From: Roseiterribacter gracilis
GTDB taxonomy: Bacteria; Pseudomonadota; Alphaproteobacteria; BOG-932; Roseiterribacteraceae
DNA length: 64,000 bases
Assembly: GCA_018332375.1 (NCBI GenBank)
Contig: BOPV01000001.1
Span: 806,001 to 870,000 of the forward strand
Reading direction: 5' to 3'
Below, one piece after another: positions 52,267 through 61,848 of the stretch. Numbering within the stretch: position 1 is the stretch's first letter; each line of letters starts with the position of its first letter. A program made the translations under genes and the position numbers. Below the pieces are notes generated by a model that was not told where the DNA came from, ran no database searches, and saw nothing but the letters and a program-made list of their open reading frames with translations.

Positions 52267-52890
52267 CTAGCGAAGAAGAACCAGCGCGCCGGTACCGATC
52301 ATCACGGTACCGGCGACGCGGTTGACCAGCCGCATACGCCTGGGGTCGCCCAGGAACAGCCGCGCCTTCGCGGCCATGCGGGCATAGGTCAGATGCACGG
52401 TGCCGACCGTGACCGTCACCACCCCAGCCAGCACCAGCGCGTCGAGCAAGGTCGCGCGCTCGAGATCGAGCAAGGTCGGCATCACGCCGGCGTGAAACAG
52501 GATCGCCTTGGGGTTGGCCAGGGTCAGGCCGAAGCCCAGCAGGAACTGCCGCGCCAGGCCGCGCCCGTCGGTCTTGGGCGGCACCAGCGAAGCCGCCTCG
52601 ACCGGCGCCCGCCACAGCTTGAAGCCCAGCCAGGCGAGATACAGCGCGCCGACGATCTTCACCGCCAGGAACACGGGCCCCAGCTGCTGCGCCAACAGCG
52701 ACAAGCCGGCGACCACCAACATGACCCAGAAGACGTCGCAGGCGACGACGCCGAGTGCCAACGCGGCGGCCGGCGCAAAGCCGCGCGCGATGCCGCACGA
52801 CACGATCGCAGCCACGTTCGGTCCCGGCGACGCCGCCGCGACGAACAAAGCCAATGCGTACGGAAGAATTGCTGCGAGTTCGATCGTCAC
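52267..52890 (-). CDS. LysE/RhtB family amino acid exporter
   Basis: About 207 residues from GTG 52890. Six hydrophobic segments and the family opening AAASPGPNVAAIVSCGIARG are present, with GFGLTLANPKAILFHAG in the middle. Likely exports an amino acid or derivative such as homoserine, threonine or lysine. GTG was chosen because it follows the dnaE stop by 10 nt; no clear ribosome binding site is visible. A longer opening upstream lies inside dnaE. Confidence 0.88.
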   Translation of the reverse strand: MTIELAAILPYALALFVAAASPGPNVAAIVSCGIARGFAPAAALALGVVACDVFWVMLVVAGLSLLAQQLGPVFLAVKIVGALYLAWLGFKLWRAPVEAASLVPPKTDGRGLARQFLLGFGLTLANPKAILFHAGVMPTLLDLERATLLDALVLAGVVTVTVGTVHLTYARMAAKARLFLGDPRRMRLVNRVAGTVMIGTGALVLLR

Positions 52891-52900
52891 GAATTGGGCG

Positions 52901-55900
52901 TCACAGATCGTGCACGTCGATGATGCCGGGCATGGATTTGATCGCGCCGCGATCTTTTGCGGTGAAGGCAAACGCGCCCGGCAACTGCAGGCGCACTTCA
53001 CGTTGTCCTTCGATCGGCACGACGACGAAGATCTGGCCGCGCCCTTTGGCGATCGTGCCCAGCAGCTTCTGCAGTCCGTCGACCGGTTCCGGTCCGCGCA
53101 GGAACACTTCCAGACCGCCGGCCGCGCTTGCGGCCGCCTGCTCCAGCTCTTCGACCGATTGCACGGTCAGGCGCGCTTCTTCGCCTTGCATCTGCGCATC
53201 GCAGAACACGACCAGCGGCGTGCCGACCACCAGCTTGTCGCGATGCGCGGACAGAACTTCGCTGAACATCACCGCTTCGAACACGCCGGTCGTGTCGGAG
53301 AGCTGCACGAACGCAAAACGATTGCCTTTGGCCGACGTGCGTTCCTGCTTACCGACGACGACCCCCGCCATCCGGTAGCGCGTTGCACCACCGCGCGCGA
53401 TGCGCGCCGGTAGCTCCGACCATTTGACGACGCCCAGCCGCGTCAGCGCTTTCTGGAACGAATCCAGCGGATGCGCCGACAGACAGAATCCGATCGCTTC
53501 GAATTCGTGGCGCAACCGTTCCATCTGATCCCAGTCGGCAACGCTGGGCAGCGGCGGCGCCGCGAGCGCGGGCCCTGCGCCACCAAACAGCGACACCTGC
53601 CCGCTATCGCGCTCGGCCGCGACCGACTGGCCGAAGCGCAGCAACGTGTCAGCGGCTTCGAACAGGCGATGGCGGTTGCGTTCGAGCGTGTCGAACGCGC
53701 CGGCATAGATCAGGCTTTCCAGCTGTCGTTTGGAAAGCGCCTTGGGATCGACGCGACGTACGACGTCGAACGGATCTTTGAATTGCTGCTCGGCGCGCGC
53801 TTCGACCAGCGAGCGCATCGCAGGAATGCCGACGCCTTTGATCGCAGCCAGCGCGTACCGCACGGCCTTGGCGCCTTCATGCTCTTCGACGCCGAAATCG
53901 GGCAGCGAACGATTGACGTCCGGCGGCAGCAATTTCAGCCCCATCCGGTCGAGCTCCTGGCGATAGACGCCAAGCTTGTCCGTGTTCGCCATCGAATAAG
54001 TCATCGACGCGGCGAGGAATTCGACCGGGAAATTTGCCTTCACATACGCGGTTTGATAGGCGACCAGCGCGTAGGCGGCGGCGTGGCTTTTGTTGAAACC
54101 GTAGCCCGCGAATTTGTCGACCAGGTCGAAGATCTCGCTCGCCTGTTGTGCGTCGACGCCGCTCGTCGTCTTGGCGCCCTCGATGAAGCGCTGCCGCTGC
54201 GCGTCCATCTCGGCCTGAATCTTTTTGCCCATTGCACGACGCAGCAAGTCGGCGTCGCCGAGCGAATAGCCCGACAGGACCTGCGCGATCTGCATCACCT
54301 GTTCCTGGTAGATCATGATGCCGAAGGTTTCGGCCAGGATCGGTTCCAGTTTCGGGTGCAGATAATCGGGCTTTTCTTCGCCGTTCTTCACCGCGATGTA
54401 GCGCGGGATGTTGTCCATCGGGCCCGGTCGATACAGCGCGACGAGCGCGATGATGTCTTCGAACCGGTCGGGCTTCATGCGACGCAGCACGTCGCGCATG
54501 CCCGAACTTTCCAGCTGGAACACGCCGGTCGTCTCGGCGCGTGCCAGCAGGTGATACGTCTTGGCGTCGTCGAGCGGCAGATTGGTCAGATCCAAGCGCG
54601 GACCACCGCCGCGTTCGATCAGCTCGACCGCCTTCTCCAACACTGTCAGCGTTGTGAGGCCGAGGAAGTCGAACTTTACCAGCCCCGCCTGCTCCACCCA
54701 TTTCATGTTGAACTGGGTGACGAGCATGTCGCTCTTGGGATCTTTGTAGAGCGGCACCAGCTCGTTCAGCGGGCGATCGCCGATCACGACGCCGGCTGCG
54801 TGTGTCGATGCGTGGCGGTACAGACCTTCGAGTTTCAGCGCCAGGTCGATCAGCTTGGCGACGCTTTCGTCGCTGTCGCGCATCGCCTGCAGCATCGGCT
54901 CGCCCGCGATTGCCTGCTCCAACGTCACGGGATTGGCCGGATTGTTCGGCACCAGCTTGGTCAGCCGGTCGACTTGCCCGAACGGCATCTGCAGCACACG
55001 CCCGACGTCGCGCAGCACCGCGCGCGCCTGCAACTTACCGAAGGTGATGATCTGCGCGACGCGATCTTCGCCATAGCGCTGGCGCACATATTGGATCACC
55101 TCGTCGCGGCGATCCTGGCAGAAGTCGATGTCGAAGTCGGGCATCGACACGCGTTCGGGATTGAGAAATCGCTCGAACAGCAAGCCGAACCGCAACGGAT
55201 CCAAGTCGGTAATCGTCAGCGCCCAGGCGACGACTGAACCGGCGCCCGAACCACGACCCGGACCGACCGGAATATTCTGCGACTTCGTCCATTGAATGAA
55301 GTCCGCAACGATCAGGAAGTAGCCGGGGAATTTCATTCCCGCGATCACGTTCAATTCGAAATCGAGCCGGTCCCAATAGGGCTTCTGCGCGTCGCCTTCG
55401 ATCTTGGCTGCGATCAGCCGCGCCTTCAGTCCGTTGCTGGCCAGATCGCGCAGCGCCTGCGCTTCGTCGACCGCGTCGAACGCAGGCAGTAGCGGCTTGA
55501 TCGGTTTCAGCAGGAACGAGCAACGCCGCGCGATCACCAGCGTGTTGTCGACCGCCTCGGGCAGATCGGCGAACAACGCGCGCATCTCGGCAGCGCTTTT
55601 GAACCGATGATCCGGGGTGACGCGTCGACGGTCTTCTTCGATGACGTAACGGCCTTCCGCGATGCACAGCAGCGCGTCATGCGCTTCGTACATGCTGTCA
55701 TCGGCGAAGAAACATTCGTTGGTCGCGACCAGCGGCAGGTTCTGCGCATAGGCAAGATCGACCAGCCCCGCTTCGGTGCGACGTTCGTCTTCAAGATCGT
55801 GGCGCTGCAGTTCGACGTAGCAGCGACCAGGAAAGGCCAGCGCCAATTCAGCGAGCGTTTCGCTCGCCATGTCCGTCTGTCCTTCAAGCAGGCGTTTGCC

Positions 55901-56329
55901 CACCGGCCCGTGTGCACCGCCGGTGAGGCAGATCACGCCGTCCGTGTGCAGCGCCAGCACATCCATCGCGACTTGCGGTGGTTCGCCCGGCCCGGTTTCG
56001 ACCCAGGCCTGGCTCACCAGCTTCATCAAGTTGCGATAGCCAGTCTGGTTCTGCGCCAGCAGCACGATCGGCTCGGGCAACGGACGCTGGCCGCCGCGCG
56101 GCACCGGCCGCGACAAACCCAGCTGTGTGCCGATGATCGGTTGCACGCCGACCGCAGAGGCGGCGTCGGCAAATTCCAGCGCGCCGAACATGTTGCCGCT
56201 GTCGGTGACGGCAACCGCGGGCATGCCCTGTTTTTTGCAGAGTTCGGCCAGCTTCTTGAGCTTGATCGCGCCTTCCGACAGCGAATAGGCGCTGTGGACG
56301 CGAAGATGGACGAAATCTGCGTGCGACAT
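52901..56329 (-). CDS. dnaE: DNA polymerase III subunit alpha
   Basis: 1142 residues; replicative polymerase. In order: PHP domain (FVHLRVHSAYSLSEGAIK and following, residues 1-275), palm with the catalytic carboxylates PDFDIDFCQDRRDE near residues 395-405, fingers, helix-hairpin-helix region (GVGIPAMRSLVEAR near 830) and an OB-fold (about 985-1070, YRMAGVVVGKQERTS). It is slightly shorter than E. coli DnaE. It lies 10 nt after lolD. Confidence 0.98.
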   Translation of the reverse strand: MSHADFVHLRVHSAYSLSEGAIKLKKLAELCKKQGMPAVAVTDSGNMFGALEFADAASAVGVQPIIGTQLGLSRPVPRGGQRPLPEPIVLLAQNQTGYRNLMKLVSQAWVETGPGEPPQVAMDVLALHTDGVICLTGGAHGPVGKRLLEGQTDMASETLAELALAFPGRCYVELQRHDLEDERRTEAGLVDLAYAQNLPLVATNECFFADDSMYEAHDALLCIAEGRYVIEEDRRRVTPDHRFKSAAEMRALFADLPEAVDNTLVIARRCSFLLKPIKPLLPAFDAVDEAQALRDLASNGLKARLIAAKIEGDAQKPYWDRLDFELNVIAGMKFPGYFLIVADFIQWTKSQNIPVGPGRGSGAGSVVAWALTITDLDPLRFGLLFERFLNPERVSMPDFDIDFCQDRRDEVIQYVRQRYGEDRVAQIITFGKLQARAVLRDVGRVLQMPFGQVDRLTKLVPNNPANPVTLEQAIAGEPMLQAMRDSDESVAKLIDLALKLEGLYRHASTHAAGVVIGDRPLNELVPLYKDPKSDMLVTQFNMKWVEQAGLVKFDFLGLTTLTVLEKAVELIERGGGPRLDLTNLPLDDAKTYHLLARAETTGVFQLESSGMRDVLRRMKPDRFEDIIALVALYRPGPMDNIPRYIAVKNGEEKPDYLHPKLEPILAETFGIMIYQEQVMQIAQVLSGYSLGDADLLRRAMGKKIQAEMDAQRQRFIEGAKTTSGVDAQQASEIFDLVDKFAGYGFNKSHAAAYALVAYQTAYVKANFPVEFLAASMTYSMANTDKLGVYRQELDRMGLKLLPPDVNRSLPDFGVEEHEGAKAVRYALAAIKGVGIPAMRSLVEARAEQQFKDPFDVVRRVDPKALSKRQLESLIYAGAFDTLERNRHRLFEAADTLLRFGQSVAAERDSGQVSLFGGAGPALAAPPLPSVADWDQMERLRHEFEAIGFCLSAHPLDSFQKALTRLGVVKWSELPARIARGGATRYRMAGVVVGKQERTSAKGNRFAFVQLSDTTGVFEAVMFSEVLSAHRDKLVVGTPLVVFCDAQMQGEEARLTVQSVEELEQAAASAAGGLEVFLRGPEPVDGLQKLLGTIAKGRGQIFVVVPIEGQREVRLQLPGAFAFTAKDRGAIKSMPGIIDVHDL

Positions 56330-56339
56330 GGCGCCTAAG

Positions 56340-57020
56340 CTAGGCCGATTCGACGCGACCGTCTTGCAGCCGAAGGACGCGGTCCATGCGTCCCGCCAGG
56401 TCGAAATTATGCGTCGCGATCAACGCCCCGACACCGGTCGACCGCACCAGTTCCGCCAACATCGCAAACGCATCTTCGGCCGTATGCGGATCGAGATTGC
56501 CGGTCGGCTCGTCGGCCAGCAGCAGTGCGGGCTGATTGGCCAGCGCACGCACGATTGCAACACGCTGCTGTTCGCCGCCCGACAAGCGCGCCGGCCGGTG
56601 CGTCGTGCGATGGCCAAGTCCGACGCGTTCGAGCAACTCCTGCGCGCGCGCCGCCGCGTCGCGCTTCGAAATTCCGTTCAGCATCTGCGGAACGACGACA
56701 TTTTCGAGCGCCGAAAATTCCGGCAACAGATGATGCGCCTGGTAGACGAACCCGATCGTGCGGCGACGCAGCGCCGTACGCGACGCGTCGTCGAGATCGC
56801 CCGCGACTTCGCCGTTCACCAGCACGGTGCCGGTTGTGGGTGCCTCTAACAGACCGGCAACGTGCAGCAAGGTCGACTTGCCCGATCCGGACGGACCGAC
56901 CAGCGCAACCAGCTCGCCGGGGTGAATGGCGAAATTGATGCCGCGCAGAACGTCGAGCTTTTCGCCAGCCTGTTCGAAGGTGCGCGTGACGTCGCGCAAT
57001 TCGAGACGAGTCTCACTCAT
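56340..57020 (-). CDS. lolD: lipoprotein-releasing ABC transporter ATP-binding protein LolD
   Basis: 226 residues. Walker A GPSGSGKST, Q-loop VYQAHHLLPEFSALENV, signature LSGGEQQRVA, Walker B LLLADEPTGNLD and the switch His in ATHNFD. The spacing matches the LolD/MacB class. ATG 57020 overlaps the permease gene by 8 nt. It energises release of lipoproteins to LolA. Confidence 0.96.
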   Translation of the reverse strand: MSETRLELRDVTRTFEQAGEKLDVLRGINFAIHPGELVALVGPSGSGKSTLLHVAGLLEAPTTGTVLVNGEVAGDLDDASRTALRRRTIGFVYQAHHLLPEFSALENVVVPQMLNGISKRDAAARAQELLERVGLGHRTTHRPARLSGGEQQRVAIVRALANQPALLLADEPTGNLDPHTAEDAFAMLAELVRSTGVGALIATHNFDLAGRMDRVLRLQDGRVESA

Positions 57021-58260
57021 AGCGAAGCGCCTCCACCGGATCGAGACGCGCGGCACGCCAGGCCGGATAGATCGTCGCGAGGAAGCTCAACCCGATGCCC
57101 ATCGCGACCACCTGCCCGACTTCGTTCCATTCGATGATCGCGGGCAGTTTCGACAGGAAATAGATCTCAGGATTAAAGACGTTGGCGCCGCTCAACCGTT
57201 CGACCAAGCCACGAATGGCTTCGATGTTGCGGCAGAACAAAACGCCCAGCACGAAACCAAGCGCCGTACCGAGCACACCGATCGATGCGCCGGTCAGAAA
57301 GAAAACGCGCAAGATCGTGCCCTGCGTTGCACCCATCGTGCGCAGGATCGCAATGTCGCGCCCCTTGTCTTTCACCAACATGATCATCGACGAAATGATG
57401 TTGAACGCTGCGACCATGATGATCAGCGACAAGATCAAGAACATCACGTGACGTTCGACGTCGATCGCCTCAAAAAAACCTGCGCGGGATTGTTGCCAAT
57501 CGCGCACGGCCAAGCCCGGACCGGCCGCTTGCTCGACCGCGGCCATGACCGGCTTGAGGTCGCCGGCGGGTTTGGTAACGCGTAGCTCCAGCGCAGTCAC
57601 GCCTTGCCCAACGCCGAACAACGCCTGCGCGATTTCCATCGGGATGAGAATCAGACTGCTGTCGAATTCATACACACCGAGGTCAAAGGTCGCCGCGACT
57701 TTGAAACTTTTCTGTTTCGGCACCGACCCGAACGGCGTCGCAGACGTCGTTGGACTGGTGAATTGCAATTGATCGCCCGGCCGCAGGCCAAATGCTTTGG
57801 CGAGACGAAAGCCGATGACGATTCCATCCTCGTCAGCGTCGAATTTGGTTGGATCACCAGCGTTGATTTTCTGCGCCATCGGTGAGCGCAGAAAATCTTC
57901 GTTGCGCACGCCGCGTACGATGCCACCGCTCGTTCTGCCGTTGGCCTGCAACAGGCCGAACCCTTCGGTGACCGGCTGCACGTCGACCACGCCCGGCAAA
58001 GCCTGCAATCTTTTCAGCACGTCGGGCCAGTCCGTCAGACCGCGCTGCTGCGCCGAAACGACGATGTGCGGTTCGGTGCCGAGCAACCGGCTCAACAGCT
58101 CGGTGCGAAACCCGTTCATCACCGCCATGACGATGATCAGGGTCGCAACACCCAGCGCGATGCCAAGCAGCGAGAAGCCCGCGATGACCGAGATGAAGCC
58201 TTCCTGGCGCCGCGCACGCAGATAGCGCGCCGCAACCATGCGCTCGAATGGATTGAACAT
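57013..58260 (-). CDS. lolC: lipoprotein-releasing ABC transporter permease LolC/LolE
   Basis: 415 residues: one N-terminal membrane segment (about residues 22-48), a large periplasmic domain (about 50-265), and three C-terminal segments, as in LolC/E and MacB. The opening ERMVAARYLRARRQEGFISVIAGFSLLGI is characteristic in outline. Only one permease gene is present, so the complex is probably a homodimer with LolD. It lies 6 nt after proS. Confidence 0.94.
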   Translation of the reverse strand: MFNPFERMVAARYLRARRQEGFISVIAGFSLLGIALGVATLIIVMAVMNGFRTELLSRLLGTEPHIVVSAQQRGLTDWPDVLKRLQALPGVVDVQPVTEGFGLLQANGRTSGGIVRGVRNEDFLRSPMAQKINAGDPTKFDADEDGIVIGFRLAKAFGLRPGDQLQFTSPTTSATPFGSVPKQKSFKVAATFDLGVYEFDSSLILIPMEIAQALFGVGQGVTALELRVTKPAGDLKPVMAAVEQAAGPGLAVRDWQQSRAGFFEAIDVERHVMFLILSLIIMVAAFNIISSMIMLVKDKGRDIAILRTMGATQGTILRVFFLTGASIGVLGTALGFVLGVLFCRNIEAIRGLVERLSGANVFNPEIYFLSKLPAIIEWNEVGQVVAMGIGLSFLATIYPAWRAARLDPVEALRYE

Positions 58261-58266
58261 TTTGGA

Positions 58267-59568
58267 TTAGCCGCGCGCGATCGTGGCGAGTGCGTCGTCG
58301 ACCGAAAGCTCATGTCGTTCGCCGGTGGCGCGACGCTTCAATTCGACCACGCCTTTTTCGACGCCTTTGGGGCCGATGATCATCTGCCAGGGCAAGCCGA
58401 TCAGATCCATGTTGGCAAACTTGCCGCCGGCACGTTCGTCGCGATCGTCATACAGCGTCTCGACGCCGGCATTGTTGAGCTTGGCGTAGAGGTCGTTGCA
58501 CGCCGTGTCAGTCTTGGCGTCACCACTTTTTAGATTGATCAGGCCGACTTTGAACGGCGCGACTTCGTCCGGCCAGATGATGCCGGCTTCGTCGTGGCTT
58601 GCTTCGATGATGCCGGCGGCCAGGCGCGAAACGCCGACGCCGTAGCTTCCCATCTCGATCAGAACCGGCGTTCCATCGGGACCCACGACCTGCGCGCCCA
58701 ACGGCGCCGAATATTTGGTGCCGAAATAGAAGATGTGCCCGACTTCGATGCCGCGACGCGTGACGAGTTCCTTGGGCGCCTTCGCCGGATCGTGCAGCTC
58801 GTCGGCAGCCGCATAGAGCGAGGTGATGCGCTCCATGAAACCGGCGAGATCGTCGTCGGGTCCCAGCGCCTTCATGTCGACCTCGAACAATTTCGGATCG
58901 ACATAGAGCTGGCTTTCGCCGGTGTCGGCGAGAATGTGGAATTCGTGGCTGAGATCGCCGCCGATCGGGCCGGTATCGGCGCGCACCGGAATCGCTTTCA
59001 GCCCCAGGCGCGCGAAGGTCGACAGATAGGCCGCGAACATCTTCTGGTAGGAACGGCGGGCGCCGGCTTCGTCGATGTCGAACGAATAGGCGTCCTTCAT
59101 CAGGAACTCGCGTCCGCGCATCACGCCGAAGCGCGGCCGCACCTCGTCACGAAACTTCCATTGGATGTGATAGAGAATCTTCGGCAGCTCGCGATACGAC
59201 TTGGCTTCGCGCTTGAAGATGTCGGTGATCATCTCTTCGTTGGTCGGACCGAACAGCATTTCGCGTTCGTGCCGATCCTTGATGCGCAGCATCTCGGGAC
59301 CGTACGCGTCGTAGCGTCCGCTCTCACGCCACAGATCGGCCGACTGGATGGTCGGCATCAGCATCTCGATCGCGCCGAACCGATCCTGTTCGGCACGAAC
59401 GATGTTCTCGATCTTTTTGAGAACGCGGTATCCCAGCGGCAGCCAGGCATAGATGCCGGCCGACATCTGCCGGATCATGCCGGCGCGCAGCATCAGCCGG
59501 TGGCTGACGATCTGGGCGTCGGACGGGGTCTCTTTGAGCGTCGGGAGGAAGTATTGGGAGAGGCGCAT
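58267..59568 (-). CDS. proS: prolyl-tRNA synthetase, short alphaproteobacterial form
   Basis: 433 residues, class II. Motif 2 region [19 protein letters not shown], the start [14 protein letters not shown], motif 3 [12 protein letters not shown] and the C-terminal anticodon-binding domain ([12 protein letters not shown] and ALAT). The editing insertion of the E. coli enzyme is missing, as typical for alphaproteobacteria. It begins an apparent run with lolC, lolD and dnaE. Confidence 0.97.
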   Translation of the reverse strand: MRLSQYFLPTLKETPSDAQIVSHRLMLRAGMIRQMSAGIYAWLPLGYRVLKKIENIVRAEQDRFGAIEMLMPTIQSADLWRESGRYDAYGPEMLRIKDRHEREMLFGPTNEEMITDIFKREAKSYRELPKILYHIQWKFRDEVRPRFGVMRGREFLMKDAYSFDIDEAGARRSYQKMFAAYLSTFARLGLKAIPVRADTGPIGGDLSHEFHILADTGESQLYVDPKLFEVDMKALGPDDDLAGFMERITSLYAAADELHDPAKAPKELVTRRGIEVGHIFYFGTKYSAPLGAQVVGPDGTPVLIEMGSYGVGVSRLAAGIIEASHDEAGIIWPDEVAPFKVGLINLKSGDAKTDTACNDLYAKLNNAGVETLYDDRDERAGGKFANMDLIGLPWQMIIGPKGVEKGVVELKRRATGERHELSVDDALATIARG

Positions 59569-59588
59569 GGGGCGCCACTTTTACGGGC

Positions 59589-60023
59589 TCAGCGGCCCGG
59601 CCGCCAGCCACGGCAAAGTGCCGCGAATTCATTCTCGAGGTCGTCGGTCAGCGGCTGGCCGTTGAAGGACAGGCGGTCGCCATCGACCGTGACCGCGCCG
59701 ATATAGGCCTTGGCCTCGCCGCCAGGCGGCAGGCCGAACTGGTTCGGGTTGGTGGTCGCCGTACTCGTACCGCCCAACGCCTGCAGCTTCTTGGCGACGT
59801 CGACCGCGATCACGATCTGGAAGTTGCGCGGCACCTGCAGCGGCGGCGAGATATCCGCGGGCGCGACCGGCTTGCCGTTCACGACGTCGCGGCCGGGTTT
59901 GTATTCCACGTCGGCGGCCGGAACATGCCGGGTCGCAAGCCGACAGGCGCTTTGATCGACCGTCACGGTTTGCGCCACCGCGGGCGACGCGGTCAGCAGC
60001 AAGGCGACGAGCAGCTTACGCAC
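59589..60023 (-). CDS. secreted protein of unknown function
   Basis: 144 residues from GTG 60023, overlapping the recJ stop by 8 nt. A signal peptide (KLLVALLLTASPAVAQ) is followed by a mature protein with two Cys (in QSACRLATRH and LCRGW), which may form a disulfide. A central segment NFQIVIAVDVAKKLQALG looks like a strand-helix pair. I do not recognise a family. It continues the recJ-proS-lolC run. Confidence 0.75.
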   Translation of the reverse strand: MRKLLVALLLTASPAVAQTVTVDQSACRLATRHVPAADVEYKPGRDVVNGKPVAPADISPPLQVPRNFQIVIAVDVAKKLQALGGTSTATTNPNQFGLPPGGEAKAYIGAVTVDGDRLSFNGQPLTDDLENEFAALCRGWRPGR

Positions 60024-61800
60024 GGGCGACGTCGTCGATGATGAGTTGCACGCGCTCCTCCCCGTTCCAGCGATCGATCTGCAAACGTCCGGCGACATGC
60101 ACCGGCGTATCGCGCGCTGCGAGCAAGGTCCGGCCAAGGTCGGTCTCGGCCGAGCGGAACGCGATTGCTTTCAGCCTGCCGCCGGCGATGTCGCCAAGCA
60201 AGCACCGAACATGCGCCGTGCCGACCAGTTCGGGGCGGATCACCTGCGCGTTCATGAAGGCAAAGCGCGGCTCGGCATGGCCGGCTCCGTACGGGCCGAC
60301 ACGGTCGAGCAGCTTGACCAGATCCAACGTCGCGCCGCGCGCTGACAAGGTCGCGTCGATCGCTACCGTCGGCACGCGCGCCGCATCGTCCATCACCAGG
60401 CGCGTTGTCAGAAACGCGCGCAGCTCGTCGAGCTTGCCCGCTTCGACCGTGAGACCGGCCGCCATGCGATGTCCGCCGCCGGCGCGCAGCAGGCCGCTTT
60501 GGCGCGCTGCGATGATCGCGCTGCCGAGGTCGACACCCGCAACCGAACGGCCCGATCCTTTACCGACGCCATTCGCCAGACCGATGACGATCGCCGGACG
60601 GCGATAGCGTTCGACCAACCGGGACGCGACGATGCCGACGACGCCGGGATGCCAGCCCTCGCCCGCCACCAGCACGATGTCCTGATGGAGCGTCGGCGCC
60701 CGTTCGACATCCGCGATTGCGGCATCGAGCACTGCTTGTTCGATGTTGCGGCGTTGCTCGTTGTGCACGTCGAGACGCGTCGCAAGTTCGGCCGCTTCCA
60801 GCGTGTCGTCGCTGGCCAGCAATCGCGCGCCCAGCCCTGCTTCGCCGACACGGCCGCCGGCATTGACGCGCGGTCCAAGCAGAAAGCCGCAATGATAGGC
60901 GTTGGGTGCTTCTTTGGCGCGCGCGACATCGGCGAGCGCGGCCAAGCCGACATTGCCGCGCCGTGCCATCACTTTCAGGCCTTGCACAACGAAGGCACGA
61001 TTCAATCCGGTCAGCGGAACCACGTCGCAGACCGTGCCCAGCGCAACCAGGTCGAGCCACTGCATCAAGTTCGGCTCGGGCCGGGCCGCGTACCAGTTGG
61101 CACCACGCAGCACGCGATTGACCGCAACGATGGTAACGAAGGTGACGCCGACGGCAGCCAGATGACCGAGCGATCCGTCTTCATCCATGCGGTTTGGATT
61201 CACCACCGCATGCGCGACGGGCAATTGCGCTTCGACTTGATGGTGATCGATGACGACGACGTCGAGACCGGCTGCTTTCGCCGCGTCGAGCGGATCGTGG
61301 GCGGTGACGCCGCAATCCAGCGTGATGACCAGCTTGGCACCCTGCTCGGCCAATCTGCGCAAGGCCGGCGCGTTGGGGCCGTAGCCTTCGTCGATGCGAT
61401 CGGGAATGTAGACGATCGGATCAACGCCGACCGCGCGCAGGAACCGCGTCAACAACGCAGCCGACGTACCGCCATCGACGTCGTAATCGGCGAACAGCGC
61501 GATACGTTCGTTCTGCATCACCGCGCGCGCAATACGCGCCGCAGCGACGTCCATGTCTTTCAGGCTGGACGGATCCGGCAGAAACCGGCGCAAGGTCGGA
61601 TCGAGCACTGCTTCGACTGCGTCGAGACCGATGCCGCGTCCCGCCAGCACGCGCGCAACGATGTCGGGCAGGTCGTGCGACTGCGCGATCGCCAGCGCGG
61701 TACGGCCGTCGACCGGCGTCATGATCCAACGACGCGCCGTGGCAGAATTCGCCACCAGCGCATCGTCAGCTTCAGTCTGGGCAAAAGCGAGATTGGTCAC
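60016..61800 (-). CDS. recJ: single-stranded-DNA-specific exonuclease RecJ
   Basis: 594 residues; 5'-3' exonuclease for recombination and repair. DHH motifs are visible: LFADYDVDGGTSAALL (motif I), VITLDCGVTAHDP, VVIDHHQVE and GTVCDVVPL, followed by the DHHA1 part with RAGGGHRMAAG. An OB-fold follows toward the C-terminus. The order hom-glpX-recJ is common in alphaproteobacteria. Confidence 0.96.
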   Translation of the reverse strand: MTNLAFAQTEADDALVANSATARRWIMTPVDGRTALAIAQSHDLPDIVARVLAGRGIGLDAVEAVLDPTLRRFLPDPSSLKDMDVAAARIARAVMQNERIALFADYDVDGGTSAALLTRFLRAVGVDPIVYIPDRIDEGYGPNAPALRRLAEQGAKLVITLDCGVTAHDPLDAAKAAGLDVVVIDHHQVEAQLPVAHAVVNPNRMDEDGSLGHLAAVGVTFVTIVAVNRVLRGANWYAARPEPNLMQWLDLVALGTVCDVVPLTGLNRAFVVQGLKVMARRGNVGLAALADVARAKEAPNAYHCGFLLGPRVNAGGRVGEAGLGARLLASDDTLEAAELATRLDVHNEQRRNIEQAVLDAAIADVERAPTLHQDIVLVAGEGWHPGVVGIVASRLVERYRRPAIVIGLANGVGKGSGRSVAGVDLGSAIIAARQSGLLRAGGGHRMAAGLTVEAGKLDELRAFLTTRLVMDDAARVPTVAIDATLSARGATLDLVKLLDRVGPYGAGHAEPRFAFMNAQVIRPELVGTAHVRCLLGDIAGGRLKAIAFRSAETDLGRTLLAARDTPVHVAGRLQIDRWNGEERVQLIIDDVARA

Positions 61801-61848
61801 CGGCCGACCCTAGCAGACCGGTCCCGAGTCGCGCGCGCTTCTGTGATT

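Noticed and set aside
53471..55237. Open frame of 588 codons on the plus strand opposite dnaE
   Set aside because: Shadow of dnaE; no ribosome binding site or motif supports it.
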